A program made the translations under genes and the position numbers. Positions 36,316-44,854 of a stretch of DNA of 64,000 bases are shown one piece after another. Source of the DNA: JABDMH01 sp050298535 (GTDB taxonomy: Bacteria > Bacteroidota > Bacteroidia > Chitinophagales > Saprospiraceae); assembly GCA_050298535.1 (NCBI GenBank), contig JBNKUI010000075.1, forward strand, positions 1 to 64,000, in the 5' to 3' direction. The notes beneath the pieces were generated by a model. That model was given only the letters and a program-made list of their open reading frames with translations. It did not search any database and had not been told where the DNA came from. Numbering within the stretch: position 1 is the stretch's first letter; each line of letters begins with the position of its first letter.

Positions 36316-37434
36316 ATGTCATCCGAGCCTGCCAAAGTATCTACCCGTTTGCTCTCCATCGATGCACTTCGTGGCTTTGATATGTTTTTTATTTCTGGTG
36401 GTGGCACGTTTATCTATAGACTGGCAGATGCCAGTGATGCCGGTTGGATCGATGTCTTAGCCGATCAGCTGGAGCACCCAGCCTGGCATGGATTCACCTT
36501 CTATGATTTTATATTTCCGCTTTTCCTTTTCATATCGGGTGTTTCACTGAGTTTTTCAGTAGGTAGGAGATGGGAAAGAGGTGCCGGTAAGTCGGGTTTG
36601 TACCGGAAGGCATTCAAGCGCATGGTGATTCTTATCCTTCTTGGTATCTTGTATAAGAATGCTCCCGTTCCTCTCTTTGATCCCTCTGAGATCCGATTGG
36701 GGAGTGTGTTGGGCCGGATCGGATTTGCCACTTTCATCACTACGCTGCTCTATCTGAATTTTGACAAAATGCAGCGTTTGATTTGGGTTGCGGGTATTTT
36801 GATGGTCTACTATGGGCTGCTTTTCCTGGTTCCGGTCCCTGGCTACGGAGCGGGCGATTTATCATTTGAAGGCAACCTGGTTGGCTGGTTTGACCGCGCG
36901 GTATTGCCAGGACGATTGCTGCAAGGTACGTATGATGAGTTAGGCTTACTAACCCAGTTTCCGGCCTTGTGTCTCACTGTCCTGGGGGCATGGTCGGGCG
37001 ATATATTGCGAGCGTCGGATACTTCAGAAAATCAGAAGCTGAGCCGAATCACGGTGATCGGTGTTTTTCTGATCATTCTAGGTCTGATGTGGAATCTTCA
37101 TTTTCCTATAAATAAGCATTTGTGGTCCAGCTCTTTTATCTGTCTGACCGCTGGCATGGGATTCCTGGTTCTAGCCTTGTTTTATGGCATTATTGATGTG
37201 CTTAGATACCGACGCTGGACATTCTTTTTTAAGGTGATTGGTATGAACTCACTCACCATTTATTTTGCATATAGTTTTATTGATTTTAATTATACGTCCA
37301 GAAAACTATGGGGTGGCCTGATGGAGTCCCTTGATCCTGCCTGGCAATCGGTCTTTATATCTCTAGGTGCGGTGATCCTGGTTTGGACGATGCTATACAT
37401 CTTGTATCGAAATAAATTATTCATAAAAATCTGA
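36316..37434 (+). CDS. DUF5009 / NagX-like membrane acyltransferase
   Basis: 372 residues with about ten membrane helices. The N-terminal segment RLLSIDALRGFDMFFISGGG is the mark of this family (related to heparan-alpha-glucosaminide N-acetyltransferase and bacterial NagX), followed by GFTFYDFIFPLFLFISGVSLSFS. Eukaryotic relatives move an acetyl group from cytoplasmic acetyl-CoA to a glucosamine end across the membrane. In Bacteroidota a role in acetylating amino sugars before uptake or transport is inferred. The creatininase gene is divergent, and a small membrane gene follows 25 bases downstream. Confidence 0.8.
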   Translation: MSSEPAKVSTRLLSIDALRGFDMFFISGGGTFIYRLADASDAGWIDVLADQLEHPAWHGFTFYDFIFPLFLFISGVSLSFSVGRRWERGAGKSGLYRKAFKRMVILILLGILYKNAPVPLFDPSEIRLGSVLGRIGFATFITTLLYLNFDKMQRLIWVAGILMVYYGLLFLVPVPGYGAGDLSFEGNLVGWFDRAVLPGRLLQGTYDELGLLTQFPALCLTVLGAWSGDILRASDTSENQKLSRITVIGVFLIILGLMWNLHFPINKHLWSSSFICLTAGMGFLVLALFYGIIDVLRYRRWTFFFKVIGMNSLTIYFAYSFIDFNYTSRKLWGGLMESLDPAWQSVFISLGAVILVWTMLYILYRNKLFIKI

Positions 37435-37458
37435 CTTCGTGTTTAAAACGCTTGTCTG

Positions 37459-37617
37459 ATGCAATCTGAATCGAATAAATTGATCCCAAAGATCAACAAG
37501 AAGCTTTATCATTTGTCTGATGGACAGATCTTAAGTAGGAAAAAATACCATTATGTCATGCTACTTCTCTATGTCGTGGCGCCGATGACGGTGTCTATTT
37601 TCCCTTTCCTAATCTAA
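37459..37617 (+). CDS. Small one-span membrane protein
   Basis: A 52-codon frame with ATG, 25 bases after the DUF5009 gene in the same direction. It has a charged N-terminal half (NKLIPKINKKLYHLSDG) and a hydrophobic C-terminal helix (YVMLLLYVVAPMTVSIFPFLI). Close spacing, a proper start and one clear membrane helix favour a real gene. I know no family for it; it could be an accessory subunit of the DUF5009 protein. Confidence 0.5.
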   Translation: MQSESNKLIPKINKKLYHLSDGQILSRKKYHYVMLLLYVVAPMTVSIFPFLI

Positions 37618-37935
37618 TATTTGAGATTCTTTGTTCAAAAAAAATTAAAGTATCGATTCAATCTATTTCAATCAACGTCTTATCACACATATGCACCGAG
37701 ATCGAGACCTAGACAAAAAGTGTGCAACAAATTGATAGAGTACAATTCACCCAAGAGCTTTGTCATTGAAATAATCCTTCGATAAGGAAGATTGGGCCAT
37801 TTAAGTTGAAATCATACATCTTTCTAGCATCGATTCCTTTGCATCCCAGAATACTCAAAGCTTAACTAAAAATCATTCTAAAGGATGATTGCTGCCATGT
37901 TTTTCCTGGCTAATTTGCGATAAAAATATCTGAAT
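37618..37935. other. Intergenic region, nothing seen
   Basis: About 320 AT-rich bases upstream of the next gene. A short imperfect hairpin near 37870-37890 (AATCAT...ATGATT) is the only structure. It probably contains the promoter of the secreted cysteine-rich protein. Confidence 0.4.
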
Positions 37936-38430
37936 ATGAAGAAGTTTATGCTAGGCATTTTAGCTTTGATTTTTAGTATTTCAATTGGCTCAGCCCAAAA
38001 TGTGATTGCCCTCAAAGCTATCGGTACCTTTAAGGGGGAACTGGGAGACTGGGGTGTAAGAAAAGGGAAATTTGTACAACCTGCAAAGGGTTACAAGTTT
38101 TATGCTGTTGCAGATGCAGTCATCGTAGTGCTTCCACAGGAAAAATCTACACCAAAAGAATTGAAAGCATTTATTCAAAAAAATGTCGAACTACAAGTTG
38201 AGCTCTTTGGTGAGAGTTATGAAACCTTTGCCAAAAAAGGAAAGAAGAAGGGGGGGAAACCAAAGCCTACATTAGTAAGAAAATGTGAATCAGTGCCTAA
38301 TTGCAATTACACATGTTATGCACTCTTTTCTTCAGACGGAAGGTTTCTTCGCTGTGGTGGAAATTGTTGCGCTGAGAAAGGTTTTCAAAATGATTTTCCA
38401 GGGACTGCTGTTGAAACCATAGCCTTCTAG
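37936..38430 (+). CDS. Secreted cysteine-rich protein of unknown function
   Basis: 164 residues with a signal peptide (MKKFMLGILALIFSISIGSA). The first half is a mixed alpha/beta region (FKGELGDWGVRKGKFVQPAKGYKFYAVADAVIVVLP). A lysine-rich linker (KKGKKKGGKPKP) leads to a C-terminal segment with six cysteines (CESVPNCNYTCY, then RCGGNCC) that probably form disulfides. No family is recognised. The disulfides fit an exported protein. It is followed by a MITE-like element and appears to stand alone. Confidence 0.65.
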   Translation: MKKFMLGILALIFSISIGSAQNVIALKAIGTFKGELGDWGVRKGKFVQPAKGYKFYAVADAVIVVLPQEKSTPKELKAFIQKNVELQVELFGESYETFAKKGKKKGGKPKPTLVRKCESVPNCNYTCYALFSSDGRFLRCGGNCCAEKGFQNDFPGTAVETIAF

Positions 38431-38870
38431 TGAGGAAGGAATTTTTTTGCTAAAAATTTCATGGTGATCCATCTCTAGACAGAATGGATAAGGTCGTCGG
38501 TCGTCAGACATATTGCTTACTAGTGGACTGTAACATTTAAATCGAGTGCATCAATTGGTTTCTTTTGCACCAGTTCTTCATCCCCGCACAAAATGCGGGA
38601 CAAGCATCAATAGCCTTGCGTCCCGCAATAGTGCGGGATGTGCGGTATTGCTTCTTCGACCTGATACAAAATAACTCCAATTTATACTACTCATATAAGT
38701 GTTACAGTCCACTGGCAAAAGCGGCTTTTTCACCAAACATATGATGGGGGTTCGAAACAAGAATAAAGAAGCCAAGACTGTTTGCCTTTAGTTCAGGATT
38801 ATACCGCAATGGTGAATTTAGAGCCCTATGGTTGGGGAAACGATGCTGGATGATATAAAGAAATGTTGTT
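38431..38870. other. Intergenic region carrying a MITE-like element
   Basis: No gene. The 192-bp element at 38522-38713 takes up nearly half of it. The rest, 38714-38870, is the upstream region of the YiiX-like gene. Confidence 0.55.
38522..38713. mobile_element. MITE-like element with 14-bp terminal inverted repeats
   Basis: Perfect inverted ends AGTGGACTGTAACA (38522-38535) and TGTTACAGTCCACT (38700-38713) enclose 164 bases with no gene. Inside lie two copies of a CCCGCA...TGCGGGA palindrome (about 38581-38600 and 38620-38640). No target-site duplication is obvious. Size, ends and lack of coding suit a non-autonomous miniature transposon. Confidence 0.65.
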
Positions 38871-39668
38871 GTGGGTCGGAAAAATCGAAAATGGTTATGG
38901 ATCAGCTTGATCCTATTTCCTATACTAGTAGTTGTGGGATTTCTTCATCTTTTTATCGGGAAATTACCTCAGGTCCCGGAAAAAATGGACCTCAGTGCAG
39001 TTCCATGTGACCAATTAAATGGTCTAATCTTCAGAGAAATTGATGATTTCCTAATGGATGATCAATCTAGTTGCTTCTTTTCGGATGAAGTTCCGGGTTA
39101 CGACCACGTTGCCTTAGTACATCATGGATTTGTAATTGAGACGCATCCTGGATATGGACAAGGTATCTATAGCAGTCGTGACAGAGTAGAATGGCATTTT
39201 ATTGAGAATAGAAGTGGGATACAGAGTCAGCATACGTTAGAAACTTTCATCGCCTATCAACAAGATGGTCAGCAAAGCCCCGTCATTGATTGGGATTTCT
39301 TTCCCTTGAGTGAGTGTCATACAAAAAAAATGGCCAAACTTATCCTTACAATGAAGGACAAAAGATTTTCCTTTATTAATTACACAATGTCAGATTTCCA
39401 GCAATTGCTATCTCCTGCTGGTCAAAAGGGATCAGCTGGCTCATTTACCTGTTCCGGACTCATCGAATGGGCTGCTGAAAACTCAGGAATGTTTAATGGT
39501 GAAGGATTCGTACCAGATCGTCTCGAATGCATCTCAATACCCAATTTTATCAATTCCAAATCTTCTTTCATTCTCCCTTTATTGTCACCCCAATTGATCT
39601 ACTTGCACGTAAAAAAATCTTTCAATAAGGAAAAGAGGACCAAACTGATTATTGGGCGCCGAGGGTAA
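38871..39668 (+). CDS. YiiX-like permuted papain-fold peptidase/amidase
   Basis: 265 residues from a GTG at 38871; no in-frame ATG lies nearer. A membrane helix at residues 8-30 (WLWISLILFPILVVVGFLHLF) anchors it. The catalytic pattern of the permuted NlpC/P60-like group (YiiX/YebB, C92) is present: YDHVALVHHGFVIETHPGYG with His79, and later FTCSGLIEWAAE with Cys194. In this group the His precedes the Cys, as here. The family is linked to lipid or peptide amide cleavage. It begins the plus-strand run that continues 64 bases later with the uracil-DNA-glycosylase-like gene. Confidence 0.65.
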   Translation: MGRKNRKWLWISLILFPILVVVGFLHLFIGKLPQVPEKMDLSAVPCDQLNGLIFREIDDFLMDDQSSCFFSDEVPGYDHVALVHHGFVIETHPGYGQGIYSSRDRVEWHFIENRSGIQSQHTLETFIAYQQDGQQSPVIDWDFFPLSECHTKKMAKLILTMKDKRFSFINYTMSDFQQLLSPAGQKGSAGSFTCSGLIEWAAENSGMFNGEGFVPDRLECISIPNFINSKSSFILPLLSPQLIYLHVKKSFNKEKRTKLIIGRRG

Positions 39669-39732
39669 CAATTTCCCCAGAAATGTATACTTACTATAGA
39701 CATTGGCTTTCTTTTTACTTAATTTCTAGTCT

Positions 39733-40686
39733 ATGGCCTTCGCTTTTGATAAAATACTAATTGCTCGACACAGGAGTAAATCCATTGAAGAGATTCTCGA
39801 CTTGAGTCCCTCCGCACTAAAAGGAGTCTCTGCTGATGATGCACAAAAGTTGCAGGAGGCATTTGGTATTGAGACCATCAGAGATCTTGGTACAAACAAA
39901 TTTTTTCTTGCGGCGCGTAATCTCTCAAGGCAGAGTTTCGATAATGAATATGATGAGGGGCCCAATGAATTTTGGATGAATCAATTGAGTAGCTTACCCG
40001 ATGATTATTACGTCAATCATCCATCAGGAAGGTTTCGGGTGCATTTTGGAGGTGTGCCCTATCGAGGAAATCTCAGGGACACGGCCCGAGTGATTGTAGT
40101 TGGGCAAGATCCTTCCACCGACGAATCCATTGCGAGAAGGGCTTTCGTCGGAAATGCAGGTCAACGACTACAGAAATTATTGCATAAAATCGGAATCACC
40201 CGTTCATACATCATCATAAATACTTTCGCTTATAGTATCAATGGCCAGGCAGATACACAAATGCGGTCGATTGCGCAAGAGCCCCTGATAAAGAATTTCC
40301 GTGAAAACCTGCTCAAAACTTTAATTGAGCGAAATCCCATTGAAATTATTATCACATTGGGTCAGGGAGCCAGACTTGCGCTAGCTTCATGGGCTAATCC
40401 CGAACAGGTGCCCATCTTCAATTTGCATCATCCTTCGGCGCGTCAAGATCTGGAAGCTAATTGGAATGCCCATCTGCCTAATTTAATTGCTGCAGTAACC
40501 CCAGATGATCCTGGTGTTGTGGATCCTACTCCGTATACTGGGGATTGGAACGAGGATACACACCGCATGGATATACCACGATATGACTTACCTTACAATT
40601 TACCGGCCTGGCATGGCACTGAGGGAACCAATAGCGAACGTGGCCCTAATAATATCACAGAAATTACCTGGACCTCTATTTTATAA
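39733..40686 (+). CDS. Uracil-DNA glycosylase-like protein with N-terminal helix-hairpin region
   Basis: 317 residues, cytoplasmic. The glycosylase-like core has motif A as VIVVGQDPSTDES (residues 120-132, in place of GEAPG of family 4 enzymes), then RAFVGNAGQRLQKLLHKIGITRSYIIINTFAYS, an ITLGQGAR strand, and motif B as NLHHPSA (230-236). The first 65 residues look like helix-hairpin-helix units (SALKGVSADDAQKLQEAFGIETIRDLG). The C-terminal tail of about 60 residues is acidic and unassigned. The altered motif A leaves activity open: base removal, base binding or a lost function. The amidohydrolase starts nine bases after its stop, so they are almost surely one operon. Confidence 0.75.
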   Translation: MAFAFDKILIARHRSKSIEEILDLSPSALKGVSADDAQKLQEAFGIETIRDLGTNKFFLAARNLSRQSFDNEYDEGPNEFWMNQLSSLPDDYYVNHPSGRFRVHFGGVPYRGNLRDTARVIVVGQDPSTDESIARRAFVGNAGQRLQKLLHKIGITRSYIIINTFAYSINGQADTQMRSIAQEPLIKNFRENLLKTLIERNPIEIIITLGQGARLALASWANPEQVPIFNLHHPSARQDLEANWNAHLPNLIAAVTPDDPGVVDPTPYTGDWNEDTHRMDIPRYDLPYNLPAWHGTEGTNSERGPNNITEITWTSIL

Positions 40687-40695
40687 TACTTCTCT

Positions 40696-42246
40696 ATGTC
40701 TTTACATCCCCATTTTAATCTAAAGTATGCTCTGGAGGGAAGAATTGTACCCATGGATGGCACTCCTGTGCTACCACGTGCCCGGATTTTTGTAAAGGAT
40801 GGAATCATTATGGATATCCGTAAAACAAACGAAGGTTATCCCATTGGTTTCTCCAGCAACGATGTTATCAAATCGGGAGGTACAATTTACCCCGGCATGA
40901 TGGAACTCCATAACCATCTGCCTTACAATATTCTTCCCTATTGGATATCCGAGAGAAGGTTCGATAATCACACACAGTGGAAAAGGATCAAGGGTTACAA
41001 GATCAATGTGCAGGGTCCTATGCAGACATTGGGGAAAACACCGCAGTTTCCTCAAGCGATTGTTAAGTATGTGGAATGCAAATGCCTGGTGGGGGGAGTG
41101 ACAACATCTCAGGGTGTGACACTTGCAAATTCCAACTTGAGGAAGCGCTTTTTTCATGGAGCCACAAGAAATGTCGAAGAAACGAATGAAGCGATACTGC
41201 CGGAGGTAAAGACGCGAATAGCAGATTTGGGAGCTGGTGATGCACGGACCTTTAAGAGCAGACTTAGCGAGGTAAAGACGACACTGCTGCATTTGTCAGA
41301 AGGAGTGGATGATAGGGCCAGATCTTTTTTTACAAATCTGAAAGTGAGGGCCGACAATTGGGCGATATCAAACAAATTGTGCGGTATTCACTGTACGGGA
41401 TTAAAACGCGAGGACTTCAGAGTACTGAGTGAAAAAATGGGATCGATGACCTGGTCGCCTTTCAGTAATCTACTTCTATATGGTGATACCGCAGATATAC
41501 AGGCAGCGAAGGACTTTGGCATTTTGATGGCTCTGGGATCCGATTGGTCCCCTAGTGGCAGCAAAAATCTACTGGAAGAGCTTAAGGTTGCCAAGCTTGT
41601 AAGCGACCATTTGGGAGGTGTTTTTACCGATGAGGAGCTAGTGGAGATGGTTACGATTAACCCTGCTAGGATTTTGGGTTGGGAGGACTCTCTGGGATCA
41701 ATAAGTGTTGGTAAGAAAGCCGATTTTATTGTTGTGAATGGATACACTGGAGATCCGTTCCTTAAACTGATAGAAGCTACCGAAAAAAATATTTATGGTG
41801 TATTTATAAATGGTGTCCTTCGGTATGGATTGTCCAGAATTATGGATCTGTTTTTATCTAGTCACGAATTTCATCTACCTGATATTGAGGAAGTTGTTTT
41901 CGATGGTACGACGCGCAAATTTTATTTCAAAGAGGCTGATCCGGATAATTTTCTACAAAACATTACCTACCGAGATGCCGCAGAGTTGCTGAAAGGTGGA
42001 CTATTAAATATTGGACAGCATGCACTGGATTTGGAAAACTCCTCGGCTAATGGATTTGTAAATGCAACTGATAATCCTTTGGATATTAACTGGTTTTTAA
42101 TGCCAGATTTTCATGATGATCAATTGGACGCCAGTCAGGGAGACTTTGAATGGGGTGCTAGCGTCAAATACAGTGAAATTGCGGTACCACTACCATTGGA
42201 TGGATTGACTGTTGTGGATGATGATGAACATTTCAGTCGACTGTAG
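40696..42246 (+). CDS. Amidohydrolase (ATZ/TRZ-like), frame continues past an amber stop
   Basis: 516 residues, no signal. The metal ligands of the amidohydrolase superfamily are visible: His72 and His74 (LHNHL), His199 (LLHLSEG), His232 (GIHCTG) and Asp283 (LGSDW). The segment SPFSNLLLYGD and INPARILGWEDSLGSISVGKKADFIVV match cytosine-deaminase and chlorohydrolase-type members, which deaminate or hydrolyse cyclic amidines and purines or pyrimidines. About 110 residues at the end are not part of that fold. The frame ends at TAG (42244-42246) and stays open after it into the S41 domain, so this may be the first half of one large protein. Confidence 0.8.
   Translation: MSLHPHFNLKYALEGRIVPMDGTPVLPRARIFVKDGIIMDIRKTNEGYPIGFSSNDVIKSGGTIYPGMMELHNHLPYNILPYWISERRFDNHTQWKRIKGYKINVQGPMQTLGKTPQFPQAIVKYVECKCLVGGVTTSQGVTLANSNLRKRFFHGATRNVEETNEAILPEVKTRIADLGAGDARTFKSRLSEVKTTLLHLSEGVDDRARSFFTNLKVRADNWAISNKLCGIHCTGLKREDFRVLSEKMGSMTWSPFSNLLLYGDTADIQAAKDFGILMALGSDWSPSGSKNLLEELKVAKLVSDHLGGVFTDEELVEMVTINPARILGWEDSLGSISVGKKADFIVVNGYTGDPFLKLIEATEKNIYGVFINGVLRYGLSRIMDLFLSSHEFHLPDIEEVVFDGTTRKFYFKEADPDNFLQNITYRDAAELLKGGLLNIGQHALDLENSSANGFVNATDNPLDINWFLMPDFHDDQLDASQGDFEWGASVKYSEIAVPLPLDGLTVVDDDEHFSRL
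42244..42246 (+). other. In-frame amber codon joining amidohydrolase and S41 frames
   Basis: The codon after HFSRL is TAG. The same frame then reads AQPNLPDYIREHLPRYYDRPPLGN, which looks coding, and runs on without another stop to 43978. There is no ATG near the start of the second half. This suggests a recent nonsense change, stop-codon readthrough, or a base error. Confidence 0.75.
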
Positions 42247-42318
42247 GCTCAACCCAATCTACCAGATTATATCAGAGAGCATCTGCCACGATACTATGAT
42301 CGCCCCCCACTGGGCAAT

Positions 42319-43980
42319 TTGAGTCATTCGTTTTTACCTTCTGATCATATCCATCATTCACTCAATCTTGCCGTCACTTTAGAAACTTTTAAAAAAAGGT
42401 CCAGTAATCTTTCTACCAGTGAAAAATTATTGATTTTACGACAGGCCCGACTACTAATCAATAACTTTTATGTGCATAGAATATTAAAACGTTCTATGTA
42501 TGCAGTAAATCCAGAAGACAGGCTTGAAAGGATGATAAATAGCATCCAGTATCACCTGAGTAATCAATACAATGGTGATGATCGATTCCATCAGGAACTA
42601 CTAAGCATTTTTAGCTCGTTGCGCGACTTGCATACCCGGTATTATTTACCAGCACCCTACAGAAATCGATTTGCCTTTCTCCCATTTTTAATTGAGGAAT
42701 GCTATGAATCACAAGAAGATGAAGTGGCAAAATTTATTGTGACCAAAACTTTCGATACGATACGACACAAAGGGCCCTTCGGTGTCGGTGTTGAAGTTAT
42801 ATCCTGGAATCATATTCCAATGGAAAAAGTGATTGAACTAAATGCCCAAAATCAATCAGGTAGCAATGAAGATGCTCGCCGGGTACGGAGTGTAGATACT
42901 TTGACAATAAGGGCGCTAGGCTCAACAATTGCCCCTTATGAGAATGCTGTTACATTAAAATACAGGACCAAAGAGGGTAAGGAATATGATGCTACTTATG
43001 AGTGGATGGTGGCGTACTATCCACCACATTTCTCATTGGATCCCGAGGAAGAGCTGACTAATAGTATGGCATATGGATGTGATGTGGATACATTGCATGT
43101 AAACAATGTGAAGCTGGGGTTTTATGTGACCGGAGGAGAATCCGGGAAGCCCAGGCCAAAACCCTCCAAGTGGATTTGGCCACCAAAAAATCACAGCATG
43201 CGAGGAAGGAAAATAAAAGATGTCGGCTATATTCGAATTTTTAGTTTCACTGCTACGAGTGCCGAGGCATTTGTCGAGGACTTTAACCACATATTAGTCG
43301 CTTTAAAAAAGAAGAACATCAAGGGTTTAATTATTGATGTGAGAGGAAATGGAGGTGGTCTGATTACTGCGGCTGAATTATTATTGGCTAAGCTGTCGGG
43401 CGCAAAGTTCAATCCCCAACAGTTTCAATTCTTAAGCTCAGGAATGACTTTAGAGCTAACGGGTAGACATACTGATACGGCTGGACTCGTGAATCTCATT
43501 CCATGGAATCACTCATTGATAAACTCAAAATCCACTGGAGAAATATATTCACTCGGTGCGCCGATAAGTCAATTCAATCCCAGAAAAAAGCATCGCAGAA
43601 TCTTTACCAAGAAAATGATTTTAATTACAGATGCACTATGCTATAGCGCTACTGATATGTTTGCCGCTGGATTCCAGGATTTGGGTATTGGTAAGATTTT
43701 AGGTATTCATGGTAATACAGGTGCTGGAGGGGCTAATGTATGGAGCTATGCAGTCCTTCAGGCACTTTGGAGGCATGGATTGGATTCAGATCCTCAATTT
43801 GAGTCGCTACCCAGTGGTGCAAATATTACGATTGCTATACGACGCACATTGAGAGCTAGCGGATATCCTCTCGAAGATATTGGTGTGGTCCCGGATGTAT
43901 TGCACAAAATGACTGAACAGGATCTTCTCAATGGTAATATTGATCTAATCCAAAAGGCGATGGAAGTCTTGGGGGTGTAA
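42319..43980 (+). CDS. S41-family peptidase domain protein (probable second half of the amidohydrolase)
   Basis: 553 residues from a TTG at 42319, the only nearby start; the frame is in phase with the amidohydrolase and open back to its TAG. A PDZ-like region is suggested at about 150-230. The S41 core shows VGYIRIFSFT, LIIDVRGNGGGLIT (337-350), and LITDALCYSATDMFAAGFQDLGIGKILG, where Ser443 is the expected nucleophile and Lys459 may assist. There is no signal peptide, unlike most C-terminal processing peptidases, so it should act in the cytoplasm. Together with the upstream gene the full protein would be about 1093 residues. Confidence 0.75.
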   Translation: MSHSFLPSDHIHHSLNLAVTLETFKKRSSNLSTSEKLLILRQARLLINNFYVHRILKRSMYAVNPEDRLERMINSIQYHLSNQYNGDDRFHQELLSIFSSLRDLHTRYYLPAPYRNRFAFLPFLIEECYESQEDEVAKFIVTKTFDTIRHKGPFGVGVEVISWNHIPMEKVIELNAQNQSGSNEDARRVRSVDTLTIRALGSTIAPYENAVTLKYRTKEGKEYDATYEWMVAYYPPHFSLDPEEELTNSMAYGCDVDTLHVNNVKLGFYVTGGESGKPRPKPSKWIWPPKNHSMRGRKIKDVGYIRIFSFTATSAEAFVEDFNHILVALKKKNIKGLIIDVRGNGGGLITAAELLLAKLSGAKFNPQQFQFLSSGMTLELTGRHTDTAGLVNLIPWNHSLINSKSTGEIYSLGAPISQFNPRKKHRRIFTKKMILITDALCYSATDMFAAGFQDLGIGKILGIHGNTGAGGANVWSYAVLQALWRHGLDSDPQFESLPSGANITIAIRRTLRASGYPLEDIGVVPDVLHKMTEQDLLNGNIDLIQKAMEVLGV

Positions 43981-44476
43981 CTTCCCTTTTACCTTTTAAG
44001 GTAGAAACACTTCAATAGTCTATCTAAAATTTGTATCACCAGATCATAAGTGTTTTTTTTCTGCAATAATAAGCCTGAGGTGAGAGGTTGTCTGGTTGGA
44101 TTTGAGATGCCTTTGAATTTAAGTTAATTACATATCCGAAATACCGATTATGTCTTGACCAACGGCCATTGATGCGTAAATACGCAGAGTTGCAGATCGA
44201 ATCGAAGCCTTCGGAGACATCACTTTATCAAAAAGATCGAATTAAATTACTTAATGCTTGCACCATGATGATGGCAATCTACCACCAATGGTATAAAAGC
44301 AAATTTTCGCAGAATTTTCCTCTCCTCACTCGCAGCAGAATGCTGAATCACAGGGGTTGAAATCCACAAAACAGACACAGTTCCTTTTAAACTTTCCGGG
44401 AAAAGTCATTTCTTGTGCTCCGAAACCCGGGAAATCAAGAGAAATTTGATCGCATAATTGTAGGAGATGTTCTAGA
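43981..44476. other. Intergenic region, no gene seen
   Basis: A 63-codon plus frame at 44169-44360 has no motif and is not called. The rest is AT-rich with no clear structure beyond a small TACCTTTTAAGGTA hairpin just after the S41 stop. Confidence 0.4.
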
Positions 44477-44820
44477 ATGCGGGTTACGTTAACAATACAA
44501 TGGATGGTCTGTAGAAATCTGCTGGTTTTGTTTGGATTTGCTTTTTGGATCAACCCTTTATCGGTTTCGGGACAATCAGATTTTTCCGGAGAATATACCT
44601 GGGGAGGGCTTCAGGGAGATGCAATTTTTTCCTACAAAACAATGAATGGGGACACGATTCTCGATGGTCCTTTTCGAATGGAGCACAGTGACGTCAACGC
44701 TTCCGATGAGAAGGATAACTACTTTCTCATAGAAGTACTTTCTATGATGCGAAAGGAAAGATGGTGGCCACTGGTTTATGGCGTGATGATGAATTAGTGA
44801 AGGCTGAGAAAGAAAAGTAA
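44477..44820 (+). pseudogene. MORN-like secreted protein with frameshift
   Basis: From ATG 44477 the frame gives a signal peptide (LLVLFGFAFWINPLSVSG) and a domain of MORN-like turns (FSGEYTWGGLQGDAIFSY, DTILDGPF). At about 44720-44740 the sense changes: this frame ends with unlikely residues at 44797. A second frame reads FYDAKGKMVATGLWRDDELVKAEKEK to TAA at 44820, exactly the repeat pattern expected. Joining them needs a one-base shift. So the gene is disrupted, or the base call at 44720-44740 is wrong. Confidence 0.65.
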
Positions 44821-44854
44821 GGGTAAGGCGGTTGGACTGCAAAAGGATCACCCC

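Noticed and set aside
38828..39010. 60-codon plus frame at the start of the YiiX-like gene
   Set aside because: It is in a different frame from the YiiX-like protein and has no motif; the overlapping frame carries the catalytic residues.
44169..44360. 63-codon plus frame after the S41 gene
   Set aside because: No signal, no motif, not conserved-looking; probably chance.
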